A stretch of 64,000 bases of DNA. It comes from Odontocerum albicorne (taxonomy: Eukaryota > Arthropoda > Insecta > Trichoptera > Odontoceridae). The notes under the pieces were generated by a model, which worked only from the letters and a program-made list of their open reading frames with translations, did not search any database and was not told the origin of the DNA. Positions 21,955 to 32,948 of this stretch are shown piece after piece (position 1 is the stretch's first letter; the number at the start of each line of letters is the position of its first letter). The position numbers and the translations under genes were made by a program. The stretch spans positions 14,011,238 through 14,075,237 of the forward strand of contig OX463856.1 of the NCBI GenBank assembly GCA_949825065.1. Reading direction: 5' to 3'.

Positions 21955-24719
21955 CGCGTCAGTCAGCTTCAAAAGAATCGTTCCCTTTCGTAAATTTTGT
22001 AGAGATTACTAATGCTAGGGACGAGCGACCCTACCTTCACTGTTATATTCAAGAATTGCCATTTAGGGCCTTGCTTGACTCAGGCGCGTCGGTTAACGTA
22101 ATTGGTGGAGAACTTTTTAAAAAATTAGAAAGTCAGTATTGTCCGTCTCTACTTTGCGAGGGAATCGTGCATACGGCGGGTGGCCAGGGACACCGTGTGC
22201 TGGGTTCTGTACAGTTACCTTTATGTTACGATGACCAGACCGTTTGGGCGGATTTCCTAATAGTTCCTTCATTGGAGGAGTGCCTGATTTTGGGTACCCC
22301 TTTCTTAAAGCACTCGGGCCTTACCCCGAATCTCTTTCCTTCTTCTAGTATAGAAAAATTATCTTTGAGACCCGTTGTGTCCGAAATAGGAATTAAGTCT
22401 TTTAAGCCTTCATGCTTGACATCGGCTGCAGATTTGTCTATTGAACAGAATCTGCAGTTGAACCTTTTGATTGCGGACTTCAATAGTGTCGCATTTGAAA
22501 GGGTGGGACTGGGTCGTACCACGTTAGTCAACCACGTTATCGATACAGGCAGTCATTCACCCGTAAAACAGAGAACTTACCCTCTGTCGCATATCCGCCG
22601 ACGGCAAATGATTTCCGAGCTAGACGAAATGCTCGAATTAGGAGTGGTTGAGCCATCGCGCAGCGCCTGGCTAAATAATGCGTTTATCGTTCCGAAAAAG
22701 GACGGTTCAGCTCGATTCGTGTTGGACCCGCGTAAATTGAACTCCATTACGAATTCAGATTCGTACCGTTTGCCAAATATTAATAGAATTTTAGACAATT
22801 TACGGGATACCCGATATCTCTCCGCGTTGGATTTAAGTCACGGATTCTGGCAGATGCCGTTGAGCCCAGACTCTAAGTGCAAGACCGCGTTTTTCGTAGA
22901 AGGCCGGGGTCAGTACCATTTTGTGGTCACCCCATTTGGTCTAAAAAATATTCCTGCCGAAATGCAGAGGCTAATGGATAAACTGTTTGCCGATCATGTC
23001 TTTTGCTACCTGGATGACATCTTAATCTGCAGCGCAGATTTCGATTCACACATCGCCACCTTACGTTTGGTGTTGCGCCGGTTGAAGGAGTCCAATCTTA
23101 CTATAAAATTGGCCAAGTCGGAATTTTGCAAGTCAAGCCTTAGGTACTTGGGACATATAGTGGACCGCGAAGGGTTGAGAACGGACCCTGAAAAGATTAA
23201 GGTGATGAAGGAATTCCCTAGGCCACGGAGTGTTAAGGAAGTGAAAAGCTTCCTCGGTTTGTGTTCATATTACCGCCGATTTATAAAAGATTTTTCTAAG
23301 ATCGCTGCGCCCCTCTGTCGCTTGACTAGTATCAAACTTAAGGGCTCTAAGTTCCAGTGGGAATCGACCGCTGAAGAATCATTCGTCCTCCTCAAGCGTG
23401 CCATGATTACGTCTCCCGTTCTGAAGCCACCGGATTATACGGTGCCATATATACTCACCTGCGACGCGAGCGGAATAAGCATCGGTAGCTTTCTTTCACA
23501 ATCCATGCCGGGTGGTGTTGAACATGCCATAGCTTATTTTTCACGAAAGCTTTCCCCGGCGAAAAGGCTTTATAGTACCACCGAGCGCGAACTCCTGGCC
23601 ATCGTGGACTCAGTCCATCATTTCCGTAGTTATCTAGACGGAACCAGGTTTACGATTCAGAGCGATCACGGATGCTTAAAATATCTGGACCATCTGTCTT
23701 CACCGAGCGGCCGATTAGCCCGTTGGGCTTGTAGACTGTCTCAATATAATTTCGATTTCGTTTATAAAAAGGGTTGCGAGAATCGCTTGGCCGACGCCCT
23801 CAGTCGAATCGAGGTATCCGCGGTGAGCTTTTCCCCTCCGTTCGAGCACGTAACCGACGAATGGTATTTACGGATCCTAAGAGAGTGCGAGAAGGATCCA
23901 CGGTCGCGGTCAAACTTTAAAGTAGTAAAGGGACATCTATTGCGGTTGTGTCGTTCCTCTCACGACCCTGTCCGCAACCAGGGAGAACGAGATTGGAGGG
24001 TCGTGGTACCCCAGGATGCGTTGGTCCCCTTGATCGATGATATACATTCGAACCTGTGTCACCCGGGTGTTAGGAAGACTATGGAAATTATTACTCGGAC
24101 GTATTTTGCTAACAAATTGTCTGAGGCAGTAACTCATTTTATATCGCGGTGCGAAACGTGCAAGGCCTATAAATATAACACGCAGGGTCCATGTGGCCTT
24201 ATGAGTGAGCCCAAGCAAGCATCCCGGCCCATGCAGTCCTTGAGTATGGATCTCGTTGGCCCCTTGCCTTTGTCTAGGAAACGGAACTCTCATATTTTAA
24301 CGGTAGTTGATAACTTTAGTAAGTATGTATGGGCTTTTCCCTTGAGAGTGGCCACGTCTAAGGCTATAATTCGGTGTTTGGAAGCGTCAATATTTCTCCC
24401 GTGTTCGGTGCCACGCACCATCGTAATGGATAATGGTAGGCAGTTCATATCGAAGGAATTCAGAGAATTCCTGGAATCATATGGGATACGAGACCTCTTT
24501 TACAACGCGTATTATCACCCGCAAAACAATACCAGCGAGAGATATAATTCTTCAATTCTGACGTGTCTAGCCATTTTGGTACAGGACAATCAACGAGATT
24601 GGTGCGAATTCTTAGGGAAGATCTGTTCCTGTTTAAACAATACTGTGAGCATAGCCACCGGTAGCACCCCTTTTTATCTGTTTCACGGATTCCATCCGGT
24701 ACGAGACCGTCACTGCTAA
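21900..24719 (+). CDS. pol: Pol of the outer element (PR-RT-RNase H-IN), C-terminus lost
   Basis: Reached from gag by -1 frameshifting; 939 codons of open frame. Domains, numbered from the TTG at 22056 (52 codons into the frame): aspartic protease with DSGAS at 8-12; reverse transcriptase about 165-415 with PKKDGSARFVLD, LDLSHGFWQ, TPFGLKN and catalytic YLDD at 318-321 (23007-23018); RNase H about 460-585 with D470 (TCDASG), the TERELLAI segment, SDHG and LADALS; integrase from about 655 with an H-x4-H...C-x2-C zinc finger (H664, H669, C699, C702) and the catalytic triad D732, D792, E828 with 35 residues between the last two. All catalytic residues are present. The frame stops at 24719, right after the integrase core, because of a frameshift; the remaining integrase tail lies in another frame (24736-24981). 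No chromodomain is seen. Confidence 0.93.
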   Translation, partial: KKPVGHQPDSVASDFPGWSRQSASKESFPFVNFVEITNARDERPYLHCYIQELPFRALLDSGASVNVIGGELFKKLESQYCPSLLCEGIVHTAGGQGHRVLGSVQLPLCYDDQTVWADFLIVPSLEECLILGTPFLKHSGLTPNLFPSSSIEKLSLRPVVSEIGIKSFKPSCLTSAADLSIEQNLQLNLLIADFNSVAFERVGLGRTTLVNHVIDTGSHSPVKQRTYPLSHIRRRQMISELDEMLELGVVEPSRSAWLNNAFIVPKKDGSARFVLDPRKLNSITNSDSYRLPNINRILDNLRDTRYLSALDLSHGFWQMPLSPDSKCKTAFFVEGRGQYHFVVTPFGLKNIPAEMQRLMDKLFADHVFCYLDDILICSADFDSHIATLRLVLRRLKESNLTIKLAKSEFCKSSLRYLGHIVDREGLRTDPEKIKVMKEFPRPRSVKEVKSFLGLCSYYRRFIKDFSKIAAPLCRLTSIKLKGSKFQWESTAEESFVLLKRAMITSPVLKPPDYTVPYILTCDASGISIGSFLSQSMPGGVEHAIAYFSRKLSPAKRLYSTTERELLAIVDSVHHFRSYLDGTRFTIQSDHGCLKYLDHLSSPSGRLARWACRLSQYNFDFVYKKGCENRLADALSRIEVSAVSFSPPFEHVTDEWYLRILRECEKDPRSRSNFKVVKGHLLRLCRSSHDPVRNQGERDWRVVVPQDALVPLIDDIHSNLCHPGVRKTMEIITRTYFANKLSEAVTHFISRCETCKAYKYNTQGPCGLMSEPKQASRPMQSLSMDLVGPLPLSRKRNSHILTVVDNFSKYVWAFPLRVATSKAIIRCLEASIFLPCSVPRTIVMDNGRQFISKEFREFLESYGIRDLFYNAYYHPQNNTSERYNSSILTCLAILVQDNQRDWCEFLGKICSCLNNTVSIATGSTPFYLFHGFHPVRDRHC

Positions 24720-24735
24720 ACTATTGACTGGGTTT

Positions 24736-24981
24736 AAGCGTAGCGCAGCTAGGTATAACCTACGCCGTAGTGAGAGACGTCTGTCCGTTGGAAAGGTGGT
24801 ATGAAGGAAGTCCTTTAAACAGTCAAATGCAGGTCGTTACTTCAGCGCCAAGCTGGCACCGAGATTTATAAAGAGTATAGTTAGCAAGAAAATCTCCAAT
24901 TCGGTTTACGAGCTGTCGGAGCTTAGTGGGAAAGTGGTAGGGAGATATCACGTGAAGGACATTGCAAAGGTTGACCAATGA
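24736..24981 (+). pseudogene. Integrase C-terminal remnant, out of frame
   Basis: In a different frame from pol, this stretch reads a basic segment (KRSAARYNLRRSERRLSVGK), then FSAKLAPRFIKSIVSKK, NSVYELSEL and GRYHVKDIAK. This is the small DNA-binding C-terminal domain of Gypsy integrases (F..KL.P...GP..I, .Y.L.., G....H..D). It is separated from the catalytic core by a frameshift between about 24690 and 24736 and interrupted by TGA at 24802-24804. The natural stop is probably TGA 24979-24981. These two lesions mean that this copy cannot make a full integrase, unless they are sequencing errors. Confidence 0.75.
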
Positions 24982-26663
24982 TAGTCTCGCGATCGGGTGA
25001 CCGACAGAGGAGTATAGCACTCCATGTCATAAAGCCAAGAGAGAATTAGTCCGGATTCTCGTAGTCGAAGCACATAAGAGGAGCATGGCCAAGTGTTAAA
25101 TAGAGTATAGCCTCTTTGTTGTTCCAATAACGATAGAGTTATTTGTGTATTTTCTCTTTAGAAGCTAAAGAGCGTGGTCGAGTGACCAGTAGTCGAGTAT
25201 AGAACTGTTTCTCGTCGTAATAGGGAGATCGTAGTTGAGTATTCTCTCATTAGAAAACTAAAGAGCGTGGTCGGGTGACCACTACTCGAGAATGGAACTC
25301 TTTGTCGGCGTAACAAAGAAATCGTTAGTTTGTGTTATCCTTTTTTGAAATTAGAGAACGTGGCCAGGAGACCAGAGTTCGATTATAGCACTCTTTTTTT
25401 GTTTTAATAACGAACGAGTTAGTTTGTGTTATCTCTTTTGAAATTAGAGAACGTGGTCAGGTGACATGAGGTCGAGTGTAGCATTCGTTGTCGTTGTAGT
25501 AATAGGAGAGTTAATAGTGTATTCTCTCATTGTAGACTGGAAAGCGTGGCTAGATGATAGCTGGGAGATTAAAAAAAATTTTCTGGTCGTTTTACCAGAA
25601 ACGGAGTTGGGAACACGGTTGGAACTCGGTTGGAACTGGAAAGCGTGACCTGGAGTCAAATTATTAAATGTATCATTCTTGTCTTGTAAGAAGGAAGGAA
25701 TACAGGGGTTATTCTCTTATAAGAAGACGGTAGAAGTTTAGTAGTTGCATATATACTATAAATTGACTATTGAATACAGTATAGCTTAGAATAGACCTTA
25801 TGCGGTGAGTCCGTCGTCACACGATAAGGACGCGAACATATAAGATGGGTCCGGTCCTGAGCACAGCTTCTGTGCCCGGGTGGATTATAGATGAGCTGAT
25901 AGTTGACAGTGTAGTGATGGGTTCGTCAGCGCCTAATTGGGAGTCATTCATGGTTAGGAAAATGGTTCTTAAAATAATTAAATTAAATATTTTGTTATAT
26001 ACCTTGAGGGTATACACTGTCGGGTTCCTTGGTGAATGACAGTTTAGTATGTCAAGTGACGTCACCGGTGCGAATTTATTATTGCACAAGGGTGAATGAA
26101 TAGGTGAGCTGGCCGTGGGCAATCTCGTATGGATTCATTTCCATATGTTTTATGTATGGGCTGGTGTTCAACCCGGTGACTTCACCAAAGAATACCTGGC
26201 GTTCAATGAACCTAAGCCTGGACCACGAGTGGCGGAATGCTGAGAGCCTAGAGTAGGATTATATGTATCTCAACGAAGGACTTAGGTCCTTCTGAAGTAA
26301 GAATTCATGTAATACATAGATGATTAGTACCGTTGGTAGAAGGTACACGTATTACGTTCAGGATCAAATTGCTCTTGTGTAATGCGAGCTCAGGTATGGG
26401 TTACCTGACAGCTGTTGTGGTTTAATTAGTGGTAATTGTTACTTACTCATTAGATTCCCTATCGGAATTATTGACTCCGTAGATTAGGGCATTAAGTGAA
26501 GACATTCTTGGAAGTCTTCCGAATTTCGTATTGGGGTAGGATTGTCTTCCTAATTGTTGTCTTATCTGGTAAGAATTCGTGAGGTATTCCGAACTTCTTA
26601 ACGGAGGGGTGTACCCTTCCCCCGGGAGTAGCGTTCCAAAGATTGTACTGAGGATTCAGTAGA
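24982..26663 (+). other. Post-pol non-coding region of the outer element, first part
   Basis: No env-like or other frame longer than about 100 codons. It contains the 93-bp array (listed) and, beyond 25700, unique sequence of moderate GC. The reading frames present lack motifs on both strands. Continues after the inner element at 36889. Confidence 0.6.
25081..25560. repeat. 93-bp tandem array in the outer element
   Basis: Units begin GAGCGTGGTCGAGTGACCAG (25170) and recur at 25263, 25356 and 25449, with a fifth aligned start at about 25542: the spacing is exactly 93 each time. An earlier, more diverged unit begins at 25081. Within the unit a GTCGAGTATAGAACTCTT segment and a TTGTGTTATCTCTTT segment recur. 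Although 93 is a multiple of 3, every frame contains stops, so it is not coding. Confidence 0.88.
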
Positions 26664-26667
26664 GTAT
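26664..26667. other. Target-site duplication of the inner element (GTAT), left
   Basis: GTAT just before the repeat beginning TTTCAAAC. The same four bases follow the other LTR at 36885-36888. Confidence 0.75.
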
Positions 26668-28264
26668 TTTCAAACTTTTAACCCTTTAATTAATTCCGTT
26701 GGATTACTAAAAGCCTGGAAGTTACAATGTATGACTCTTACTCCGGTAGCTCAGTATAGGTAAAACAAGGCTCAATAAGATCTCAAGATGTCGTGGGAAG
26801 AGGTAGGCATTCGTCAGTGCTTGGGTAGGTATAAATACATAATGAAACACATATTTGCTGTTAATTGGTTATATATTTAATCCTGACGAGCTGATACTCC
26901 GTCAGGAAAATCAAATGGGCAGATTACTCTCTGCTACTCCGCTTAGCCTTTCAGATGGACAGGCAGTCGAAGCAATTTATTATCAGGGGTAATCTCACAA
27001 CAGTCCGTTGCGGATTGTGCAATTCTCAAAGATTAGATATCGCCAATCTCTAGAATACTCAATTGTCACCATAAAATGACAAGCAAAAGAGGATAAATAA
27101 GGTTGATCTTACTCCAATACAAGACACAATGTATTATCCCAGATCCGCTTCAAGTGTATGACCAGGTCGACTCGTATATGGCCCTCTGACCTTATACGGT
27201 TACTACAGGGCCGCTGATGTGAAGAAATTCCCTCAGTGGTTGCCGACCGCCAATTCGTGCCGTAATACAGTCACACGACTCGGTCCAGCCTTGAAGACTC
27301 CAGAATCTGGCGCGCACTCGATAATGCTGATAGAATCAGTTAACTTTGATCCGCGAATGAGTTGTACGCCTAACTCGAGATCGTCGTTTGGACAACAGTC
27401 CAGAATCTGCTCAATCAAAAGACTGAGATGAAACAAGATCCCCGTATGTAGATTATCCAGAATTTACCGGACAAATTGTATCAAATTAAGAATGAACAAT
27501 CAAATGTGAGAAAAGCTTGTTCAAGTTCGCGAAACGGCGTTTAAGACGAAAATGATGATGGCTAGACAACTTCGTGGCGAGAAAGAATGTCGGAAGATCG
27601 CGCTCTCTTAATTTAAGGGATCTCAGCCAAGCGCCGCCATTTTGGAACTCTATAGAAAGTCCCTCGCGACCGTTAAAAAAAATCATAAATCTTTTCGTCC
27701 GGCCGAACGTTATTTTGCCAATGAATAGTCTATTTAAACTTTCACAGCGTAATTAAGTCGAGAATCCTTTTTGTATAACATCCGGTGAAACTTATTGTTT
27801 AAGAGACAATACTGGACCCTTCTTTTTTGAATGTATCTCGAGTGAATTGTTATTCTCAGCCGTTGTTTTCAATATTTAACTATGTCCGTAATAAATTAAG
27901 CGCGACGTATTTCTTTAGAAAGGAGAAGAGAAATTTTTTGACCCTTTCTTCTCGCCTAACAATCGCGATCATAAAAGCGCCTTCGCCCTCGAAATATATC
28001 TTGCGCAAAGTTTTATTGTCTTTTCTTAGTAACAATAGTTATCTGTGACTGCAATAAAACCGATCGTAGACGGAACACCAATTACAGATCTTTACAAAGA
28101 CAAACGTTCTGCATTCTTTTGAAAAAAGGGAAGAGAAATTCGACACCGAGCCATGTTACAATAGAAGCTCGTCTCCTTTGTTTTTGATTCTCCCGGTTCA
28201 CTATTTTTAATGGTTATTTTTAACTGCAATAAGCTAATTGTTCGACCGTACCCAAGTCCTGACA
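26668..28264 (-). repeat. 3' LTR of the inner element
   Basis: 1597 bp, offset from its twin by exactly 8620. In element orientation it starts TGTCAGGACTTGGG and ends AAAGTTTGAAA. The outer edge carries GTAT. The ending GAAA is not the usual CA. Small frames inside (for example 27219-27431) occur identically in both LTRs and are not genes. Confidence 0.92.
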
Positions 28265-28275
28265 CTCCATTTTAT
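28265..28275 (-). promoter_or_regulatory. Possible purine tract of the inner element
   Basis: In element orientation the bases just before the 3' LTR read TAAAATGGAG, a weakly purine-rich stretch in the place where plus-strand synthesis would be primed. It is less convincing than the outer element's tract. Confidence 0.35.
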
Positions 28276-31200
28276 GTTACTGAAGAAAAAAAAATTAAAA
28301 AAAAAAATAATTCAAGTACTGATTACGGCCCTGTGTCAATTGGTCATACACCTGCTCGCCGAAACAAGGATTAGATACTATGCTAAAGGGCATGACGTTA
28401 CTGGGTCATGCCGGATACGCTCGTGGACGATTTAATAAGCCCCTGCATTTGCGAAAAGAGTAGGAAACCACGAAAAACTAACTCTCAGGGCTTCCCTATC
28501 TAAGAACACCTGGAAACAGTTAAACATTTTATAGAGCAAGGCACAATACAGGAGAACATCAATTATCGCCTTCCCCTCAACATGGTTACACATAATAAGT
28601 CTTATTATTATTTTTACAAAAAAAAGAAACATACAACATTTAGGATAACAAAGACAACACAGTCACAAGAGTAATGTTCAAGAACAGATACTATCGCCTT
28701 CTCTACAGCATGGTTACACATAATAATTCTTATTAATTTACAATAGAAAAATGTACAAACATTTAAGATTACAAAGGCAACACACTCACAAGAGTAATGC
28801 CCAAAAACAGATCAAGTTACTTAATAGTAATTATGTTAGTTCACAACGGCTTCCCCAGAACCGGATCCGATAGTCTGCACTTTAAGGGGCACTGATTTAG
28901 TTTCTTAACCTAATCACTTAAATTAAGGAAGCAAGGTGAGTTTCCTCCCGCTTGTCTGGTGATCTTTGATATTGCAAGATACAGGTCTGGCGACATATCA
29001 ATAATGAGACTATATAAGACACATTTAACATACGATTTTCCATTACACGGCCCTGAGACACCACTCATAGGGGCGACATCTGACTATAGGCCTCCTCCAG
29101 GTCTAAAAACTGACAAGAAACAGTTACACTTGGTTATACAATACAGCAAATATGTGTTTATAATATCATCACCTCGGGGATCGTCATCCCTTTAGTGCCA
29201 ATTCTCGTGCTAGCCAGAGTCGTCAGTGCGACGCCCACACACATCACGGACGGTGCCAAAACTCGCATGATCCATAAAATACCATGGTTATCCGGGCACC
29301 GACGGTGCCATGAGCGTCCACCTAGACCGGGAGCACATGCCAATTTGGGTTCATGATGCCCATGGTTGGAGTCACACTCAACAACCCCCACTGGATGTAT
29401 ATAGGCCATCCGTAAGCCCCTCACTGGATGTATAAAGGCCATCCGTAAGCCTCCACTGGATGTATATAGGCCATCCGTAAGCCTTTCGCTGATTGGTTGG
29501 AGCCTACTCCACAACCGTTGTCACCAGTGCGACACCCGCGGACCCATAGGGCGGAGCCAAGTTGTACATGATGTCCACGCAGAAAACTACGGTCATCCTT
29601 GTACCAATGGTGCCCACGAGCGCCCCACCTCTGTCGTCGGTGCGACGGCCGCAGAACCAACGGGCGGAGCCAAGATGTGCATGACGTAGTCATACCATAC
29701 TATGCACCTCCGTGTACCGATGGCGTCACGGACGTCTGCCCACCCAGACCGGACTGACAATAAAACCTTTGTCACCAGTGTGACGCCTGCGGACCCAAAG
29801 GGCGGAGTCCATACACACTACTATGGAGGTCCTTGTACCAATGGTGCCGCGAGCGCCCACCTCTGTCGTCGGTGCGACGGCCGCAGAACCACGGACGCCT
29901 GCCCACCTAGACCGGACTGACAATAAAACCTTTGTCACCAGTGCGACGCCTGCAGACCCAAAGGGCGGAGTCCATACACACTACTATGGAGGTCCTTGTA
30001 CCAATGGTCCACGAGCACCCACCTCTGTCGTCGGTGCGACGGCCGCAGAACCAACGGGCGGAGCCAAGATGTGCATGACGTAGTCATACCATACTATGCA
30101 CCTCCGTGTACCGATGGCGTCACGGACGCCTGCCCACCTAGACCGGACTGACAATACACAATAAAAACATGGAAAAAGAAAAAAAATAAAAATCATTGGC
30201 CGAAGCCTCACAATTAAAGGATATTCCATCGAAAGCCCCCCCACCAAAGCACGCACCCAATCCTTTTCATTCATACTTCCCAGCAGCACTTCCCAAACCC
30301 CTGTAGCAACCCCACTCATTCCCTATCATGGAGCTGCCTTCCATTCAACCTATACGACCTAGTGCCAGGTGAGCGACCCTTGATAGAACAGGATAAGGAA
30401 TTGGTAAGGATGTATCCAATGTGACATCATGAGGAAGTGAGCGTCGACGCTCTATCAAAAGACGCGCATACAAACGCTATGCTATCAGCAAAAAATCACC
30501 ACTCATTGTCCAGCACATGGTCTATTGAGCGCCACCATATTTTTTTTCTTGGAACATGGAAACCTAATTTGGTAAAACTGAATTACCACAAGTGCCACGG
30601 CAGCTCTCGCGTCAATTCACCGTAATGGAGCCTTTATTCCACCTTGGCGATGTCTTTGACGCGAAATTTACTTGCCACTTTCCCCTTCAGGTCAGACAGT
30701 TCATATATTGTGTCGGAAATTTACCTTGTGACCACACACTTGACAAATCGGGGCGCTAATTTGTTGCTGAAATATCGCCCAGCGTTTGATTGGCTAAAAT
30801 ACCCTCTCCATACCACCTGTCCAACTAGGTGGTTTATAACCTAGGTGTAAACTACACCAAGCAGCGCTTAGCTTCCAGCCTGCCACTACCTATCTGTACC
30901 TTTAACCTAAAGGTTGTTCCCTTTGCCTTATACCATTAGTTATCGCAAGAAGTGCGAACAAACGTTCTTCCGGCACGGCCCCTCTATTCGGAGAACGATC
31001 CATGATGGGGCAGGGTAGAGATTATGGCGATGAGAAGAAAGGTGAACTCATCTTGCTATTCTCACAGTATCATTGAGGCATGAACAATCCTTCCCTAGGT
31101 GTTCGCATCACTCGCATTGGTTTACTCTAAACCACTTGACGAACACGTAATTAATGAGGAATTAAACCTCTCCTATACTAGTCTTCTGCGGATCATGGCG

Positions 31201-32149
31201 GGGATATTTATTCCTCATATACCTTTAACTAATAGTTTTCGATGACGCCATCTCAAGGATGAAGTTTAAACCACTAGCCAACTTTATACTACGGCCAGCA
31301 TCGTGAAAACATGCTCCACTCCCGATGAAGGAGGTTAAACGAACATATGCTTCAATACTGCATGGTATACTCGCTCGCTTGTATACAGACATGTGCCCTA
31401 AGGTCTCTGATTTCCTGCCCGAGCACATTAAAGTTGTCACAACGCGCTATATATGTAGACGTTCTAAAAATCAGGGTGGGTAATACCCTTGTGAGAGAAA
31501 AAAAATTCAAAGTTTTTTGTCCTTTGGTGACATACTTGTACTAATCAATCAGCGATCTAGGTTTCTATTACATCTGCGGTATCATGAAGCTTATGGCTGG
31601 CGAGCTTACCGCAAGGCTAGGCGTTGTTTCGAAAATTAAACTGAACTAACTACAATATACGGGTAATACGAGTAAAATTCTAACTTATTTACCATGCCGC
31701 TGGTTATGAAACTTCTACAATATTACTCTCTACTAGGAACCCTCCTGAGTTCGTCGCGGTACGTAAGATGACCTAGACATTTGCATGCGTCATCGCAAAA
31801 TTCGGATTTGTATAACCCTGTAGTACGGCTTCCTAATACACGCACAGGCATAAACAATTATAGCCGTACGTCTAGAAGGCAACCTCAAAGGAACACAATA
31901 CCAAATACAATACATAGGCACAAATACAATACAATACTAACAGAAATGAAATTATAAATATAATTAACGCAACAAAAAAAAATACAATTCAGGATAATAA
32001 GATGTACGCATGGCAGATAATAAGATACGGAAAAACACACAAGAATTATAACTCTCAAGCCTTTACCTGAGATCAATAAAGTCAATAATTAATTATCTCC
32101 AAGACTCTCAGTCCTGTTTGCATATTATTAAACCAACATGGTACAGAAC
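28276..32149 (-). other. Non-coding internal region of the inner element
   Basis: No pol sequence remains here although the catalytic half of reverse transcriptase, RNase H and integrase would be expected between gag and the 3' LTR. It holds a roughly 125-bp two-copy repeat near 28565 and 28690 (CATGGTTACACATAATAA), the GC-rich array at 29.2-30.15 kb, and unique sequence up to 32.15 kb. The frames present are short and belong to the arrays. Confidence 0.6.
29200..30160. repeat. GC-rich higher-order tandem repeat in the inner element
   Basis: Strikingly GC-rich against an AT-rich background. Blocks built on GTGCGACGCCTGCGGACCCA, GGGCGGAGTCCATACACACT and CCTTGTACCAATGGTGCC recur several times: GGGCGGAGTCC at about 29799 and 29964, and the AACCAACGGGCGGAGCCAAG block at about 29655 and 30051, about 396 apart. 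Inside it (29385-29490) three copies of a 33-bp unit with CACTGGATGTATATAGGCC and ATCCGTAAGCC follow one another. Frames of 60-118 codons here are by-products of the repetition. Confidence 0.8.
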
Positions 32150-32948
32150 CCTGGTCACCCTGATCGGCGAACAATTGTTCCATCATTCGTTGCATCTCAG
32201 CAGGAATGTTTTTTAAGCCAAATGGGGTGACCACAAACCGATATTGTCCCCGGCCCTCTACAAAGAATGCCGTCTTACATTTAGACTCTTTGCTTAATGG
32301 CATTAGCAAAAACTCATGGCTCAGATCTAAAGCAGTGAGGCAGCGCGTATCTCGAAGATTATCGAGAATTCGGTTGAGGTTAGGTAACCGATAACAGTCC
32401 GTCTGCGTCACGGAATTTAGTTTGCGGGGTCCAATACGATTCGAGCAGAAGCATCCTTTTTCGGAACAATGGAGGCATTATTGAGCCATTAACTCCTACT
32501 CGAATGAGAAAACGATTCCGGCGTAAGCCCGGAACGCTTCAAGAAGGGAATACCGAGCACCAAGCAAGTATCTAAAGAAGGAACTACCTGGAATTCTACC
32601 AACACAGTTTGGTGGTCATAATGTAAAGGGCAACTGGATCGTACCCAGCACCCGATGTCCCTGACTATCAGCCGTGTGAACGACTCCCTCAGTAGTTCGC
32701 ATAATAAACCGTAAGTCCCTAAAATTCTTATACAGATTACCACCTATTACGTTAATTGCTGCACCTGAATCTAGCAACGCCCTAAATGGTGAGCCCTGAA
32801 TTTCACAATGAAGATAGGGTCTCTCATCCCTAGCATTTGAAATTTCTATGGCACTAAGGTTACGGCTATTATTTCCTAATTCTATTGTATTTGACCAACC
32901 CCCTAGTTCCGAATTACCTTGGCCGGGTTGGTCCCCTATCTGTTTTTT
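32150..32948 (-). pseudogene. pol: Truncated pol of the inner element
   Basis: Beyond the frameshift site the minus strand reads KKQIGDQPGQGNS, then ISNARDERPYLHC and the protease motif FRALLDSGAAINVIGG (about 32740-32780), matching the outer pol. A frameshift near 32625 moves to the frame with HYDHQTVLVEFQVVPSL and GIPFLKRSGLTP. About 90 residues are missing before the reverse transcriptase begins with LNRILDNLRDTR, LTALDLSH and TPFGLKNIPAEM (about 32170-32375). Similarity stops abruptly after LFADQ near 32155, before the catalytic YLDD. The enzyme cannot work. Confidence 0.85.
32893..32948 (-). promoter_or_regulatory. Programmed -1 frameshift site with stem, inner element
   Basis: On the minus strand A AAA AAC (32948-32942) lies in the gag phase just before the TAG (32938-32936). 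After an 8-base spacer GACCAACCC (32933-32925) pairs perfectly with GGGTTGGTC (32901-32893). Heptamer, spacer and stem core match the outer element. Confidence 0.85.

Noticed and set aside
27219..28048. Frames of 60-73 codons at 27.2-28.05 kb, found identically at 35.84-36.67 kb
   Set aside because: They lie in the two LTRs of the inner element; identity comes from LTR duplication, not from gene conservation.
29158..30319. Frames of 60-118 codons on both strands at 29.2-30.3 kb
   Set aside because: They follow the GC-rich tandem repeat, in which stop codons are rare by composition.
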